From contig NZ_MDJZ01000017.1 of the NCBI RefSeq assembly GCF_002151125.1, positions 186,001-250,000 of the forward strand: a DNA stretch of 64,000 bases, given 5' to 3'. The position numbers and the translations under genes were made by a program. This DNA is from Clavibacter michiganensis. Its GTDB lineage: Bacteria > Actinomycetota > Actinomycetes > Actinomycetales > Microbacteriaceae. The notes under the pieces were generated by a model. It made no database searches and was not told the origin of the DNA. It saw only the letters and a list, made by a program, of their open reading frames with translations. How positions within the stretch are numbered: the first letter of the stretch is position 1; each line of letters starts with the position of its first letter. Positions 1 through 8,054 of the stretch are shown piece by piece.

Positions 1-395
1 TCGACGAGCTGCTCGCCCGGATCCGCGCCCTCGGCCGCCGCGCCGCCCCCGACGAGGACCGCTCCGCTGTCGTCGCGTTCGCCGACGTGACGGTCGACCT
101 CGCGGCCCGCGTCGTCACGCGCGGCGACCAGCGCGTGCGCCTCACCCCCACCGAGTGGCAGGTGCTCGAGCTGCTCGTGCGGAACCCCGACCGGCTCGTC
201 TCCCGCCAGACCCTCCTCACCGAGATCTGGGGCCCGACCCACGTGAACGACAGCGGCTACCTCCGCCTCTACGTCGCGCAGCTGCGCAAGAAGCTCGAGC
301 CGGATCCCGCGCACCCGCGGCACCTGCTCACCGATCCGGGCATGGGGTACCGGTTCGTGCCGGCGGGGGCGGGGCGGGCGCCGGAAGCCGAGTAG
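1..395 (+). CDS. kdpE: KdpE-like response regulator, C-terminal part (5' end outside window)
   Basis: The reading frame is open from the window edge (first full codon at 3). The visible part is the end of a receiver linker (DELLARIRALGRR) followed by an OmpR/PhoB winged-helix domain: TPTEWQVLELLVRNPDRL, the recognition helix region VNDSGYLRLYVAQLRKKLE and the wing GMGYRFVP. The WGPTHVNDSGYLR stretch is typical of KdpE, which with the sensor KdpD controls the high-affinity KdpFABC potassium ATPase. The receiver domain and its phosphorylated Asp lie outside the window, so the KdpE name rests on the DNA-binding half only. Confidence 0.8.
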   Translation, partial: DELLARIRALGRRAAPDEDRSAVVAFADVTVDLAARVVTRGDQRVRLTPTEWQVLELLVRNPDRLVSRQTLLTEIWGPTHVNDSGYLRLYVAQLRKKLEPDPAHPRHLLTDPGMGYRFVPAGAGRAPEAE

Positions 396-451
396 CGCAC
401 GGCGTCGCGGCGGCCAGCCGGCACCCGGATCCGCGAGCGTATGCTCCCGTG

Positions 452-1228
452 GTGCCCCAGAGATCCACCCGCTCCGCCCGTCCCGCCGCCGTCATCGCTT
501 CCGCCGCCGCCGCGCTCGGCGGCCTCACCGCCGCCGCCCTCGTGGTGCCGCGTCGGTTCGAGGCCGGCCGCCGCGAGCGCGCCGTGGTCCTCAACGAGAC
601 GCTCCCCGTGAACTCGGCCTGGTGGCGCGAGCACGCGAAGACCGAGGGCGACCTCCTCTACGTGGCGCTCGGTGACTCGACCGCGCAGGGCATCGGCGCG
701 AGCCGTCCGGTGAACGGCTACGTCGGGATCCTCGCCGACCGGATTCGCGCCTTGAGCGGCCGCACGGTCCGCACCGTCAATCTCAGCGTCTCGGGCGCCC
801 GCGTCGCCGACCTCGTGGAGTACCAGCTCCCCCGCCTCGCGAAGCTGCGACCCGACGTCGTGACCCTCGCGATCGGCGCCAACGACATCGCCGCCTTCGA
901 GCCGGTCGCGTTCGAGCACGACCTCGGCCGGATCCTCGACGCCGTCCCGCCGACCACCGTCGTCGCCGACCTGCCGTGCTTCCACTTCCCCGCGAGCGAG
1001 CGCAAGGTCCGGGTCGCGAACGAGATCGTCCACCGCCTCGCCACGGATCGCGGCCTGCGCATCGCGCCGCTGCACCGCACCACCCGCCGCCAGACCGCCG
1101 TGCTCGCGATCACCCAGGCCGCGGGCGACCTCTTCCACCCGAACGACCGCGGCTACCGCGTCTGGGCGAGCGCGTTCCTGCCGTTCCTCCCGGCGACGGT
1201 GCGGGCGCTGGAGGTGGCGGGACGCTGA
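452..1228 (+). CDS. SGNH/GDSL-family hydrolase with N-terminal membrane segment
   Basis: Protein of 258 aa. An Ala-rich hydrophobic stretch (about residues 11-31) looks like a signal anchor, so the enzyme probably acts outside the membrane. Catalytic blocks of SGNH esterases are present: GDST (Ser about 76, nucleophile), GAND (about 142-145) and HPND near 230, which supplies the Asp/His pair. These enzymes are lipases, esterases or deacylases; the substrate cannot be told. Two GTG codons (449, 452) are possible starts; 452 is preferred because it lies 6 nt after the TATGCT hexamer at 440-445, the leaderless layout seen throughout this window. Confidence 0.85.
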   Translation: MPQRSTRSARPAAVIASAAAALGGLTAAALVVPRRFEAGRRERAVVLNETLPVNSAWWREHAKTEGDLLYVALGDSTAQGIGASRPVNGYVGILADRIRALSGRTVRTVNLSVSGARVADLVEYQLPRLAKLRPDVVTLAIGANDIAAFEPVAFEHDLGRILDAVPPTTVVADLPCFHFPASERKVRVANEIVHRLATDRGLRIAPLHRTTRRQTAVLAITQAAGDLFHPNDRGYRVWASAFLPFLPATVRALEVAGR

Positions 1229-1269
1229 GGCGCTCGCGTCCGCCCGGGCTGCGTCCGTAGGGTGGATCC

Positions 1270-1629
1270 ATGGCCGACGACACCCCCGACGCCCGCTCCA
1301 CCGGCACGCTCTGGCTGGTGATCGGGCTCGTCTCGGGGGCCATGCTCGTGACCGGCGCCGTCGTCTCGCCCTGGATCTCCGCGGCCGCCTTCGCGCTGTC
1401 CGTCTTCCTGTACGTGCGCGTCCGCGGCCGCGACCGCGCCCTCGCGCCACCGCCGACCGGCACGCTCTGGTTCGTGGTCACGCTGATCGTCGGGGCGCTG
1501 CTCATCACGGGCACCTTCGACCCGCCGTGGGTGGGCGCGGCCGCCCTCGCGGCCTCGCTGCTCCTCTACATCCGCGCGCTGGCCCGCCTCACGGCCCGGC
1601 CTGCGGCGGACCCGGATCCCGGCGACTGA
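1270..1629 (+). CDS. Small membrane protein made of two tandem copies of a two-helix unit
   Basis: Protein of 119 aa with no recognised family. It is an internal duplication: STGTLWLVIGLVSGAML (from about residue 11) is repeated as PTGTLWFVVTLIVGALL (from about 59), each followed by a second hydrophobic segment (SPWISAAAFALSVFLYVRVR and PPWVGAAALAASLLLYIRAL). Four transmembrane helices are predicted, with short Arg-rich loops. The ATG follows TAGGGT (1258-1263) by 6 nt, so the mRNA is probably leaderless. Function unknown. Confidence 0.75.
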   Translation: MADDTPDARSTGTLWLVIGLVSGAMLVTGAVVSPWISAAAFALSVFLYVRVRGRDRALAPPPTGTLWFVVTLIVGALLITGTFDPPWVGAAALAASLLLYIRALARLTARPAADPDPGD

Positions 1630-1767
1630 TCGGCCGTCCGTGTCAGCACGCCGGGCACCCGCCGTCCCCGGGTGCCGAAGCCGGGTCAGCGGACGGCACC
1701 CCCGACCCACCGGCGAGGCACCGCCGCCCGACTCGGCACCCCGAGCCGGCTCCGTAGCGTCGGCGGC

Positions 1768-2604
1768 ATGACCCGCGCACCCCGCACCACCAGCAGCCGG
1801 CCCGCCGCCTCCGCCCCCGCGCGCACCCGGGTCACCTTCCCCCACGCGATCCACGCGGAGCTGCTCAAGCTCGCCACGCTCCGCTCCACCCGCTGGACCG
1901 TCGCGCTGGTCGTGCTCGCCGGAGTCGGCATGAGCGTCATGGCATCGCTCGTCGCCGACCCGCTCCCCGCAGGATCCTCGTCGTCGACCGCGGACGCGGG
2001 CACGGCGGCGATCCTCGCGACGCCCCTGCTGCTCAGCCAGATCGTCGTGGGCGTGCTCGGGGTCCTCGCGATGGGCTCCGAGTATGCCAGCGGCACGATC
2101 GCCTCCACCCTCGCCGCGGTGCCGAACCGCCTCGAGGCGCTGTCCGCGAAGGCCCTGGCGGTCGCGCTGGTCGCGTTCGCCCTCGGGGTCGTGCCCGGAC
2201 TCGCCGCCTACCTGCTGACCATGGGCACCCGCGCCGACCTCGGCTACGACGGCAGCCTCGTGTCGCGGGGCGTCGCCGGGCCGCTGCTCGGATCCGGCGC
2301 GTACCTCGCGATGATCGCCCTGCTCGGGCTGGCGCTCGCGACCCTCACGCGCAGCGGCGTCGCGGCCATCACCGCGTTCATCGCGATCCAGCTCGTGCTC
2401 CCCACCTTCATCGGCCTCGTGCCCGACCTCGGCGGCGTCCCGGCGTACGACCTGCTGCTCACGACAGCGGGCCGGATCCTCACGGGCACGACCGGCAGCA
2501 TCGCCCCACCGCCCGTGACCGGCCTCGAGGTCGCGGTCGTCGCGGCCTGGATCCTGATCCCGGCGACCGCCGCGACCCTCCTCTTCCGCCACCGCGACGC
2601 CTAG
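1768..2604 (+). CDS. ABC-2 type transporter permease, no adjacent ATPase
   Basis: Protein of 278 aa with about six transmembrane segments. After a short Arg/Pro-rich cytoplasmic start comes HAIHAELLKLATLRSTRW, the usual entry into the first helix of ABC-2 permeases of the NatB/CcmB kind, and GSEYASGTIASTLAAVPNR, the conserved loop of this family. Family members export drugs, lipids or peptides together with a separate ATP-binding subunit. No ATPase lies upstream or downstream here, so its partner is elsewhere or it is an orphan. The start at 1768 is chosen over an upstream in-frame codon at 1672 because TAGCGT (1755-1760) sits 7 nt before it. Confidence 0.8.
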   Translation: MTRAPRTTSSRPAASAPARTRVTFPHAIHAELLKLATLRSTRWTVALVVLAGVGMSVMASLVADPLPAGSSSSTADAGTAAILATPLLLSQIVVGVLGVLAMGSEYASGTIASTLAAVPNRLEALSAKALAVALVAFALGVVPGLAAYLLTMGTRADLGYDGSLVSRGVAGPLLGSGAYLAMIALLGLALATLTRSGVAAITAFIAIQLVLPTFIGLVPDLGGVPAYDLLLTTAGRILTGTTGSIAPPPVTGLEVAVVAAWILIPATAATLLFRHRDA

Positions 2605-2651
2605 CGCCGGCCGGTCCTGCGGTGTCGGTGCCCGCCGGTAGAGTCCCCCGC

Positions 2652-4013
2652 ATGGCCCGCACCCACTCCACGTACCGCTGCTCGGAGTGCGGGTGGACCA
2701 CGCCGAAGTGGGTCGGACGGTGCGCCGAGTGCCAGAGCTGGAACACGGTCGCCGAGGTGTCGCAGACGCCCGCGGCCGCCGGCCGGGTCACCACGCTCAC
2801 GCCCGCCGGATCCAGCCAGGCGCGCTCGATCATGCACGTCGGCACCGCGTCGGCCAGCCACCTGCCGAGCGGCGTCGGCGAGCTCGACCGGGTGCTCGGC
2901 GGCGGCATCGTGCCCGGCGCGGCCATCCTCATGAGCGGCGAGCCCGGCGTCGGCAAGTCCACGCTGCTGCTCGAGGTCGCGGCGCGCGCCGCGGCGAAGG
3001 GCGCGAAGGTCCTCTACGTCACGGCCGAGGAGTCGGTCGCGCAGGTGCGCATGCGCGCCGAGCGCACGGGCGGGCTGCAGGAGTCGCTCATGATCGCGGC
3101 CGAGACCGACCTCGGCACGATCCTCGGCCACATCGAGCAGGTGTCCCCGGATCTCCTCATCGTCGACTCGGTGCAGACCGTCTCCAGCAGCACGTCGGAC
3201 GGCCTGCCCGGCCACCCGGGCCAGGTGCGCGAGGTCGCCGTCACCCTCATCCGCGTCTGCAAGGAGCGCGACCTGCCGCTGCTCCTCGTCGGCCACGTCA
3301 CGAAGGACGGATCCATCGCCGGCCCGCGGCTCCTCGAGCACCTGGTCGACGTCGTGTGCCAGTTCGAGGGCGACCGGCAGACGTCGCTCCGCTTCATCCG
3401 CGCGCTCAAGAACCGCTTCGGCCCCACCGACGAGGTCGGCTGCTTCGAGATGGCGGGCGACGGCATCGTCGAGGTGCCGGATCCGAGCGGCATGTTCCTC
3501 TCGCGCGGCGTCCACTCCGTGAGCGGCACGTGCGTCACCGTCGCGATGGAGGGCCGCCGCGCTCTGCCCGTGGAGGTGCAGGCGCTCGTGGTCGACACGA
3601 AGGCGCCGCAGCCACGCCGGGTCGTCAACGGGGTCGATGCGTCGCGCGTCGCCATGCTCCTCGCGGTGCTGGAGAAGCGCGCCAACGTGCGGCTCTCGGA
3701 TCGCGACGTCTACGTCTCCACGGTCGGCGGCGTGCGCCTCACCGAGCCCGCGGCGGATCTCGCCATCGCCGTCGCGCTCGTCTCCGCCGTCAACGGCAAG
3801 GCCATGCCGCACGACCTCGCGGCGTTCGGCGAGATCAGCCTCGCGGGCGAGATCCGCGGGGTCACGTCGGCGCCGCAGCGCGCGGCGGAGGCCCGACGGC
3901 TCGGCTTCACGCAGATCGTCGATGCCGAGTGGGGGCCGCTGTTCTCGGCGCTCGGCCGCGCGTTCTCCCTCGCGAAGGGCGAGCGGGAGAAGGAGCTCGA
4001 CGAGGCGTTCTGA
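2652..4013 (+). CDS. radA: DNA repair protein RadA (Sms)
   Basis: Protein of 453 aa, normal for RadA, a RecA-related ATPase that drives branch migration of recombination intermediates. Order of parts: N-terminal zinc finger (CSECGW then CAEC, about residues 9-29), RecA-like ATPase with Walker A GEPGVGKST, the RadA-specific KNRFG motif, and a C-terminal Lon-like domain (SVNGKAMPHDLAAFGEISL). The TAGAGT hexamer at 2639-2644 is 7 nt before the ATG, which decides this start over an in-frame upstream codon at 2622. Confidence 0.97.
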   Translation: MARTHSTYRCSECGWTTPKWVGRCAECQSWNTVAEVSQTPAAAGRVTTLTPAGSSQARSIMHVGTASASHLPSGVGELDRVLGGGIVPGAAILMSGEPGVGKSTLLLEVAARAAAKGAKVLYVTAEESVAQVRMRAERTGGLQESLMIAAETDLGTILGHIEQVSPDLLIVDSVQTVSSSTSDGLPGHPGQVREVAVTLIRVCKERDLPLLLVGHVTKDGSIAGPRLLEHLVDVVCQFEGDRQTSLRFIRALKNRFGPTDEVGCFEMAGDGIVEVPDPSGMFLSRGVHSVSGTCVTVAMEGRRALPVEVQALVVDTKAPQPRRVVNGVDASRVAMLLAVLEKRANVRLSDRDVYVSTVGGVRLTEPAADLAIAVALVSAVNGKAMPHDLAAFGEISLAGEIRGVTSAPQRAAEARRLGFTQIVDAEWGPLFSALGRAFSLAKGEREKELDEAF

Positions 4014-4047
4014 TCCGTCGCGGGCGCGTCAGCTCGAGACGGGCGCG

Positions 4048-4362
4048 TCAGCCGGCGACGGGCGCGTCCTGGCCGTGCTCCCGCACGTGCGCCACGGCGT
4101 CCTCCACCACGTGCGTCACGTGCGTGTCGGCCACCTCGTAGTGGGCGATGCGCCCCGTGCGCTCCACGTTCACCAGACCCGCCGCCCGCAGCACGCGCAG
4201 GTGCTGCGACACGAGCGGCTGCGACAGCCCGGACTCGGCGACCAGCTCCGTCACGGTCATCTGCCGCGCCGCCAGCAGACCCAGCAGGCCCAGGCGCGCG
4301 GACGACGACAGGACCTTGAAGAGGTCGGCGGCCTGCTCGAAGCCGGCGGGTGGGTAGGTCAC
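4048..4362 (-). CDS. ArsR/SmtB-family winged-helix repressor
   Basis: Protein of 104 aa, typical for ArsR family metal-sensing repressors, which leave DNA when metal binds. The helix-turn-helix is MTVTELVAESGLSQPLVSQHL and the wing is ERTGRIAHYEVAD. There is no Cys; the C-terminal helix carries DTHVTHVVEDAVAHVREH, an Asp/His arrangement like the alpha-5 zinc site of SmtB/CzrA, so zinc (or cobalt/nickel) sensing is inferred. The GTG start is 7 nt after TAGGAT, a leaderless layout. The His-rich protein gene just upstream on the same strand and the palindrome at 4685-4708 are the likely target. Confidence 0.88.
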   Translation of the reverse strand: MTYPPAGFEQAADLFKVLSSSARLGLLGLLAARQMTVTELVAESGLSQPLVSQHLRVLRAAGLVNVERTGRIAHYEVADTHVTHVVEDAVAHVREHGQDAPVAG

Positions 4363-4411
4363 CTGGTCGATCCTAGGGCGAGGGAGACGGGCGGCCGGTC
4401 GCGGACATGAC

Positions 4412-4445
4412 GACGGGGACCGGGCCGGAAGGCCTGGTCCCCGTC
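4412..4445 (-). terminator. Hairpin terminator of the His-rich protein gene
   Basis: A 15-bp stem (GACGGGGACCGGGCC on the left arm, one G-T pair) closes a GGAA tetraloop. It lies 39 nt past the stop of the 4485-4643 gene on the minus strand and before the ArsR gene. There is no T tract, as for other hairpins in this window. Confidence 0.7.
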
Positions 4446-4452
4446 AGGATCC

Positions 4453-4482
4453 TCGCGCGTCGTCGCGCGTCGTCGCGCGTCG
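4453..4482. repeat. Three exact tandem copies of a 10-bp unit
   Basis: The unit TCGCGCGTCG occurs three times head to tail (4453-4462, 4463-4472, 4473-4482) immediately after the stop codon of the His-rich gene and next to its terminator hairpin. It is noncoding. Such short tandem units can vary in number between strains. Confidence 0.85.
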
Positions 4483-4484
4483 GA

Positions 4485-4643
4485 TCAGTGCTCGTCGTAG
4501 TGGTCGCCGTGCTCGGCGTGCTTGTGGCCGTCGTGGACGAAGTCCACGTGGTCCTCGTGCGTGACGGTCTCGTGACCGCAGTCGGCGCCGTGCTGGTGCT
4601 CGGCGACGGTGTGCTCGGCGTGGGTCTCGGTGGTGTCGGTCAT
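4485..4643 (-). CDS. Small His-rich metal-binding protein
   Basis: Protein of 52 aa with about 13 His plus a single Cys and many Asp/Glu: EHQHGADCGHETVTHEDHVD then FVHDGHKHAEHGDHYDEH to the C terminus. No transmembrane helix. Composition indicates binding of zinc or a similar divalent metal, as a cytosolic buffer or chaperone; close relatives are often labelled zinc transporter permease in databases, which this short soluble protein cannot be. The ATG at 4643 is preferred over a farther upstream start because it has a Shine-Dalgarno-like GGAAGGAC just before it. An ArsR repressor gene follows and a strong palindrome (4685-4708) precedes it. Confidence 0.8.
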   Translation of the reverse strand: MTDTTETHAEHTVAEHQHGADCGHETVTHEDHVDFVHDGHKHAEHGDHYDEH

Positions 4644-4684
4644 GGTGCGTCCTTCCGTGGGTGGAGCATCAGGATGACAGACGC

Positions 4685-4708
4685 ATGCATGGATTGCAAT
4701 GGATGCAT
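4685..4708. promoter_or_regulatory. 24-bp palindromic operator upstream of the His-rich gene
   Basis: Half-sites ATGCATGGATTG and CAATGGATGCAT form an inverted repeat with 10 of 12 positions matching and no spacer. It lies about 41 nt upstream of the His-rich protein start, in an unusually A/T-rich patch. Length and form fit the 12-0/2-12 operators of ArsR/SmtB repressors, and such a regulator is encoded two genes downstream; that it binds here is inferred. Confidence 0.7.
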
Positions 4709-4760
4709 CCAATCGATAACCGGGATCATGAGCGCGCACGGACGGGCGCCGCGGCGCCGG

Positions 4761-5420
4761 TCAGTACAGCAGGAACGACTTCGGCTCGGCGCTCTTCACG
4801 CCGGCCACCTCGACCGACAGCGTGTAGGTCGCGCCGCCGGCGGGGACGGCCGGGCGCTCCTTCTCCTCGCACGTGGTGGTGGAGGAACGCTGGCGCGACC
4901 ACTCGAACGGCGACGACGTCTGCGGCGTGCGGGCGGCGAGCTCGACCTGCGCGTCCTCGGCGCCCGTCTGGCAGTCGGTCGACTTCCAGTACACGTCGGA
5001 TCCGCTCGAGATCGTGAACACCTGCGTGGTCGTCCCGAGGTTCGCGGTGCAGGGCTCCATGCCCGTGTTCGTCACGGTGAAGGAGAGCTTGGGCAGCACG
5101 CCCTCCTTGTAGGAGGCGGCGTCGGTGACGGGGGTGACGGTCAGCTGGCCCGCGGCGCAGGATCCGTCGGCGTTCGTCTCCGTGCCGGCGCTCGCGCTCG
5201 GGGTGGGCGTCGGCGTCGCCTCGGGGGCGGCGCCCGCGTCGTCGGCGGCGTCCGCGCTGGGCGTGGCGCCGGGGGCGGCGGTGTCGGCCGCGCCGCGGCC
5301 GAGGTTCGAGACGATGATCACGATCACCGCGATCACGGCCACCACGACGAGCAGCGCGAGCAGGCGGCGACGGCGGTACACGGCCGCGGACGGGCGGCCT
5401 CCGGGCGAGGTCGAGGACAT
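4761..5420 (-). CDS. Membrane-anchored secreted protein, function unknown
   Basis: Protein of 219 aa: short basic cytoplasmic part, one transmembrane helix (LLALLVVVAVIAVIVIIV, about residues 20-40), a Pro/Ala/Thr-rich linker, then an extracellular beta-rich domain (LPKLSFTVTNTGMEPCTANL) with four Cys in two spaced groups, probably disulfides. No lipobox. The domain resembles the sort of fold that binds cell-wall or protein ligands but no family is recognised. The start at 5420 is chosen because TAGCCT lies 6 nt before it; a second in-frame start is two codons upstream. Confidence 0.75.
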   Translation of the reverse strand: MSSTSPGGRPSAAVYRRRRLLALLVVVAVIAVIVIIVSNLGRGAADTAAPGATPSADAADDAGAAPEATPTPTPSASAGTETNADGSCAAGQLTVTPVTDAASYKEGVLPKLSFTVTNTGMEPCTANLGTTTQVFTISSGSDVYWKSTDCQTGAEDAQVELAARTPQTSSPFEWSRQRSSTTTCEEKERPAVPAGGATYTLSVEVAGVKSAEPKSFLLY

Positions 5421-5521
5421 GAGCACAGGCTACGGTCGGGCGCGCGCCGGGCCGGGTCGGCGCGCCCGCCGCCCACGTCCCTCGGGGGATCCGGGGCCCG
5501 GGCGGACACCGGAGGGCCGGG

Positions 5522-6064
5522 TCAGAGGGCCTTGAGCATGCGCGTGTTGCCGAGGGTGTTCGGCTTCACGCGCGAGAGGTCGAGGAACTCGGCGATGCCC
5601 TCGTCGTGCGAGCGGAGCATCTCGTAGTAGATCTCCTGCGCGATGATCGACTCCGCGACCTCGTGGTAGCCGTGGCGCGTGAAGAAGCCGACCTCGAAGG
5701 TCAGGCAGAACAGGCGGCTGAGGCCGAGCTCGCGCGCGTCGTCCTCCAGGCGCTCGAGGATCGCGTGGCCGACGCCGGTGCCACGCGTGTGCGGGGCGGC
5801 CGCGAGCGTGCGGATCTCGCCGAGGTCCTCCCACATCACGTGCAGCGCGCCGCAGCCGACGACCTCGCCGGACGCGTCGACCGCGACCCGGAACTCCTGC
5901 ACGTTCTCGTAGAGCACGACGAGGTCCTTGCCGAGGAGGATCCCCTCCATCACGAGCGGCTCGACGAGCTGCTGGATCCGGGGCACGTCGCCGGTGCGCG
6001 CACGTCGCACGGTGACGCCGCCTGCGGGCTCCGCGGACTCGACGACGACTGGCTCTGCGCTCAC
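5522..6064 (-). CDS. argA: Amino-acid N-acetyltransferase (ArgA-type GNAT)
   Basis: Protein of 180 aa, a single GNAT domain. RRARTGDVPRIQQLVEPLV begins the fold, and AAAPHTRGTGVGHAILERLE is the acetyl-CoA pyrophosphate-binding loop (RGxGxG type). The layout GILLGKDLVVLYENVQEF and FCLTFEVGFFTRHGYHEV matches the short actinobacterial N-acetylglutamate synthase (Mycobacterium tuberculosis Rv2747 type), the first step of arginine synthesis, which lacks the kinase-like domain of classical ArgA. Assignment is by recognition; another GNAT substrate is possible. Confidence 0.75.
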   Translation of the reverse strand: MSAEPVVVESAEPAGGVTVRRARTGDVPRIQQLVEPLVMEGILLGKDLVVLYENVQEFRVAVDASGEVVGCGALHVMWEDLGEIRTLAAAPHTRGTGVGHAILERLEDDARELGLSRLFCLTFEVGFFTRHGYHEVAESIIAQEIYYEMLRSHDEGIAEFLDLSRVKPNTLGNTRMLKAL

Positions 6065-6115
6065 GATGACGACCCTCTCGATCCGCGGCTCGGGCGCCCG
6101 GATCAGGGGTCCAGC

Positions 6116-6376
6116 CTAGCGACGGGCGTCTCCCGCGTCCGGGGCGGTCGGCTCGGCGTCGGGCGGTTCGGCGCCGGGCGCGAGCCGCGCGATCATCCGC
6201 GGCGCGATCCACGCGATCGCCACCACGCCGACCACCGCCCGCAGCCCGGCGAACACGAGCACCCACCACCCGACCCCGTCGCCGCCGACGATGAGCGCGA
6301 TCCCGATCACCACGAGCGCCGCGTCCGCGACGAACGGCACGCGCAGCCAGAACATGAGGCGCCGGACGGGATCCAT
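6116..6376 (-). CDS. Small membrane protein following the sensor kinase
   Basis: Protein of 86 aa with two or three hydrophobic segments (FVADAALVVIGIALIVGGDG, WWVLVFAGLRAVVGVVAIAW) and an acidic, Pro-rich tail. Its ATG begins 1 nt after the stop of the histidine kinase gene, so it is translated from the same mRNA. No family recognised; a role with the two-component system is only suggested by position. Confidence 0.65.
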   Translation of the reverse strand: MDPVRRLMFWLRVPFVADAALVVIGIALIVGGDGVGWWVLVFAGLRAVVGVVAIAWIAPRMIARLAPGAEPPDAEPTAPDAGDARR

Positions 6377-6377
6377 G

Positions 6378-8054
6378 TCAGCCGGCCGCGATCGGGCCCG
6401 GCCGGTCCGCGACGGGCGCGCCCGACGGCGGCGCCCAGCGGTCGGACGGCGCATCGGCAGGCGCGCCCGACGCGACCCGCGCCTCCGCCGCACGCCGCTC
6501 CACCGGCAGCCGCACCCCGAAGACCGTGCGGCCCGGCTCCGACTCCACCCAGACCGCGCCGTGGTGCGCCGACACGATGGCCTGGGCGATGGCGAGGCCG
6601 AGGCCGGTGCCGCCGGTGGAGCGGGCGCGGGATCCGTCGCCGCGCACGAAGCGCTCGAACAGCGAGGCCTGCAGCTCGGACGGGATGCCGGGGCCGTCGT
6701 CGGTCACGCGGATCACGGCGTGCGCGTCCGCCCCGGCGCCCTCCACGGCGAGCGACGCGACGACGCGCGTGCCGGCCGGCGTGTGCGTGCGGGCGTTCGC
6801 GAGCAGGTTGACGACCACCTGGCGGAGCCGTGCGTCGTCGCCGGGGACGGTCACGGAGTCGTCCGGCAGGTCGAGGTCCCAGTCGTGGTCCGGGCCCGCG
6901 GCGCTCGCGTCGCCGACCGTGTCGAGGAGGATGCGCGTGAGGTCGACCGGATCCGACTCCAGCTCGCGCCCCTCGTCGAGGCGCGCGAGCAGCAGGAGGT
7001 CCTCCACGATCGTGGTCATGCGCACCGACTCCGACTCGATGCGCGACAGCGAGTGCGTCACGTCCTCGGGCAGCTGGTGCGGGCCGCGGCGCGTGAGCTC
7101 GGCGTAGCCGCGGATGGAGGCGAGCGGCGTGCGCAGCTCGTGGCTCGCGTCCGACACGAACCGCCGCACCTTCGCCTCGCTCGCCTGCCGCGACGACAGC
7201 GCCGCCGCGACGTGGCCGAGCAGTCCGTTGAGCGCGGCGCCCACGCGGCCGACCTCGGTGCGCTCGTCGGTGTCGGACTCCGGCACGCGCGCCTCGAGGG
7301 CGACGTCGCCGCGGTCGAGCTCCAGCGCGGCCACGTGGGTCGCCGTGTCGACGACCCGGTCGAGCGGCCGCAGCGCGCGGCGCACGATGACGGCGCCGAG
7401 CACGGCGGCGAGGGCGAGCGTGAGGGCGGCGACCACCGTGATCACCAGGACGAGCTGCTCCACCACGTCGTCGGCCGGCTTCGTCGGCAGTCCCGTGACG
7501 ATGGTCGCGCCCGAGGACGAGGTGTCGCCGACGAGCCGGTAGCTGCCGAGCGCGCCGCCGAGGTCGACCGTGCGCGGGACGCCGTCGGTGGGCACGCTCT
7601 GCAGCTGCTGGCTCTGGCGCTCGGTGAGCTCCACCGCGCCGGCGCCGCCGGGCTCACCCTGGGCGGCGGAGCGGTCGGCGATGTAGCCGCCGGAGACGAC
7701 GCCGTCGATGATGGTCGCGCTGATCGTGCCGACCTGCTGCCCGAACGCGCCGAGGCCGCCGGGAGGGGCGCCGGGGAAGCTGCCATAACCGCCCGGATCC
7801 TGGTCGACGAAGCTCTGCGACCGGGCCGCCGTGGCCTGCAGCTGCTGGTCGACCTGCTGCATCAGCGACGCCCGCAGCGCGAGGATGCTCACCGCGCCGA
7901 TGAGGATGCTCGCGAGCGCCAGCAGCCCCACGACGCTGAGGACGAGGCGGCGACGCAGGGTCATGCCGCGCGCCGCGGTGGCCAGTCGATCGCGCAACGG
8001 CGGGGCACCATGCTGCCGCATCCCCTCCGGCTGCGTCCCCTGCGGCTGCGTCAC
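6378..8054 (-). CDS. Two-component sensor histidine kinase
   Basis: Protein of 558 aa. Order: N-terminal helix (LVLSVVGLLALASILIGAV), an extracellular sensor region of about 120 aa rich in Gly/Gln, second helix (VLVITVVAALTLALAAVLGA), HAMP linker, HisKA box FVSDASHELRTPLASIRGYA (His is the phosphorylation site), and HATPase with N box VVNLLANARTHTP, G1 DDGPGIP and GTGLGLAIA. A Pro/Ala-rich tail follows. The GTG start overlaps the stop of the response regulator by 4 nt (8051-8054), so the pair is translationally coupled. The type resembles mycobacterial TrcS/PrrB kinases; the stimulus is unknown. Confidence 0.93.
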   Translation of the reverse strand: MTQPQGTQPEGMRQHGAPPLRDRLATAARGMTLRRRLVLSVVGLLALASILIGAVSILALRASLMQQVDQQLQATAARSQSFVDQDPGGYGSFPGAPPGGLGAFGQQVGTISATIIDGVVSGGYIADRSAAQGEPGGAGAVELTERQSQQLQSVPTDGVPRTVDLGGALGSYRLVGDTSSSGATIVTGLPTKPADDVVEQLVLVITVVAALTLALAAVLGAVIVRRALRPLDRVVDTATHVAALELDRGDVALEARVPESDTDERTEVGRVGAALNGLLGHVAAALSSRQASEAKVRRFVSDASHELRTPLASIRGYAELTRRGPHQLPEDVTHSLSRIESESVRMTTIVEDLLLLARLDEGRELESDPVDLTRILLDTVGDASAAGPDHDWDLDLPDDSVTVPGDDARLRQVVVNLLANARTHTPAGTRVVASLAVEGAGADAHAVIRVTDDGPGIPSELQASLFERFVRGDGSRARSTGGTGLGLAIAQAIVSAHHGAVWVESEPGRTVFGVRLPVERRAAEARVASGAPADAPSDRWAPPSGAPVADRPGPIAAG

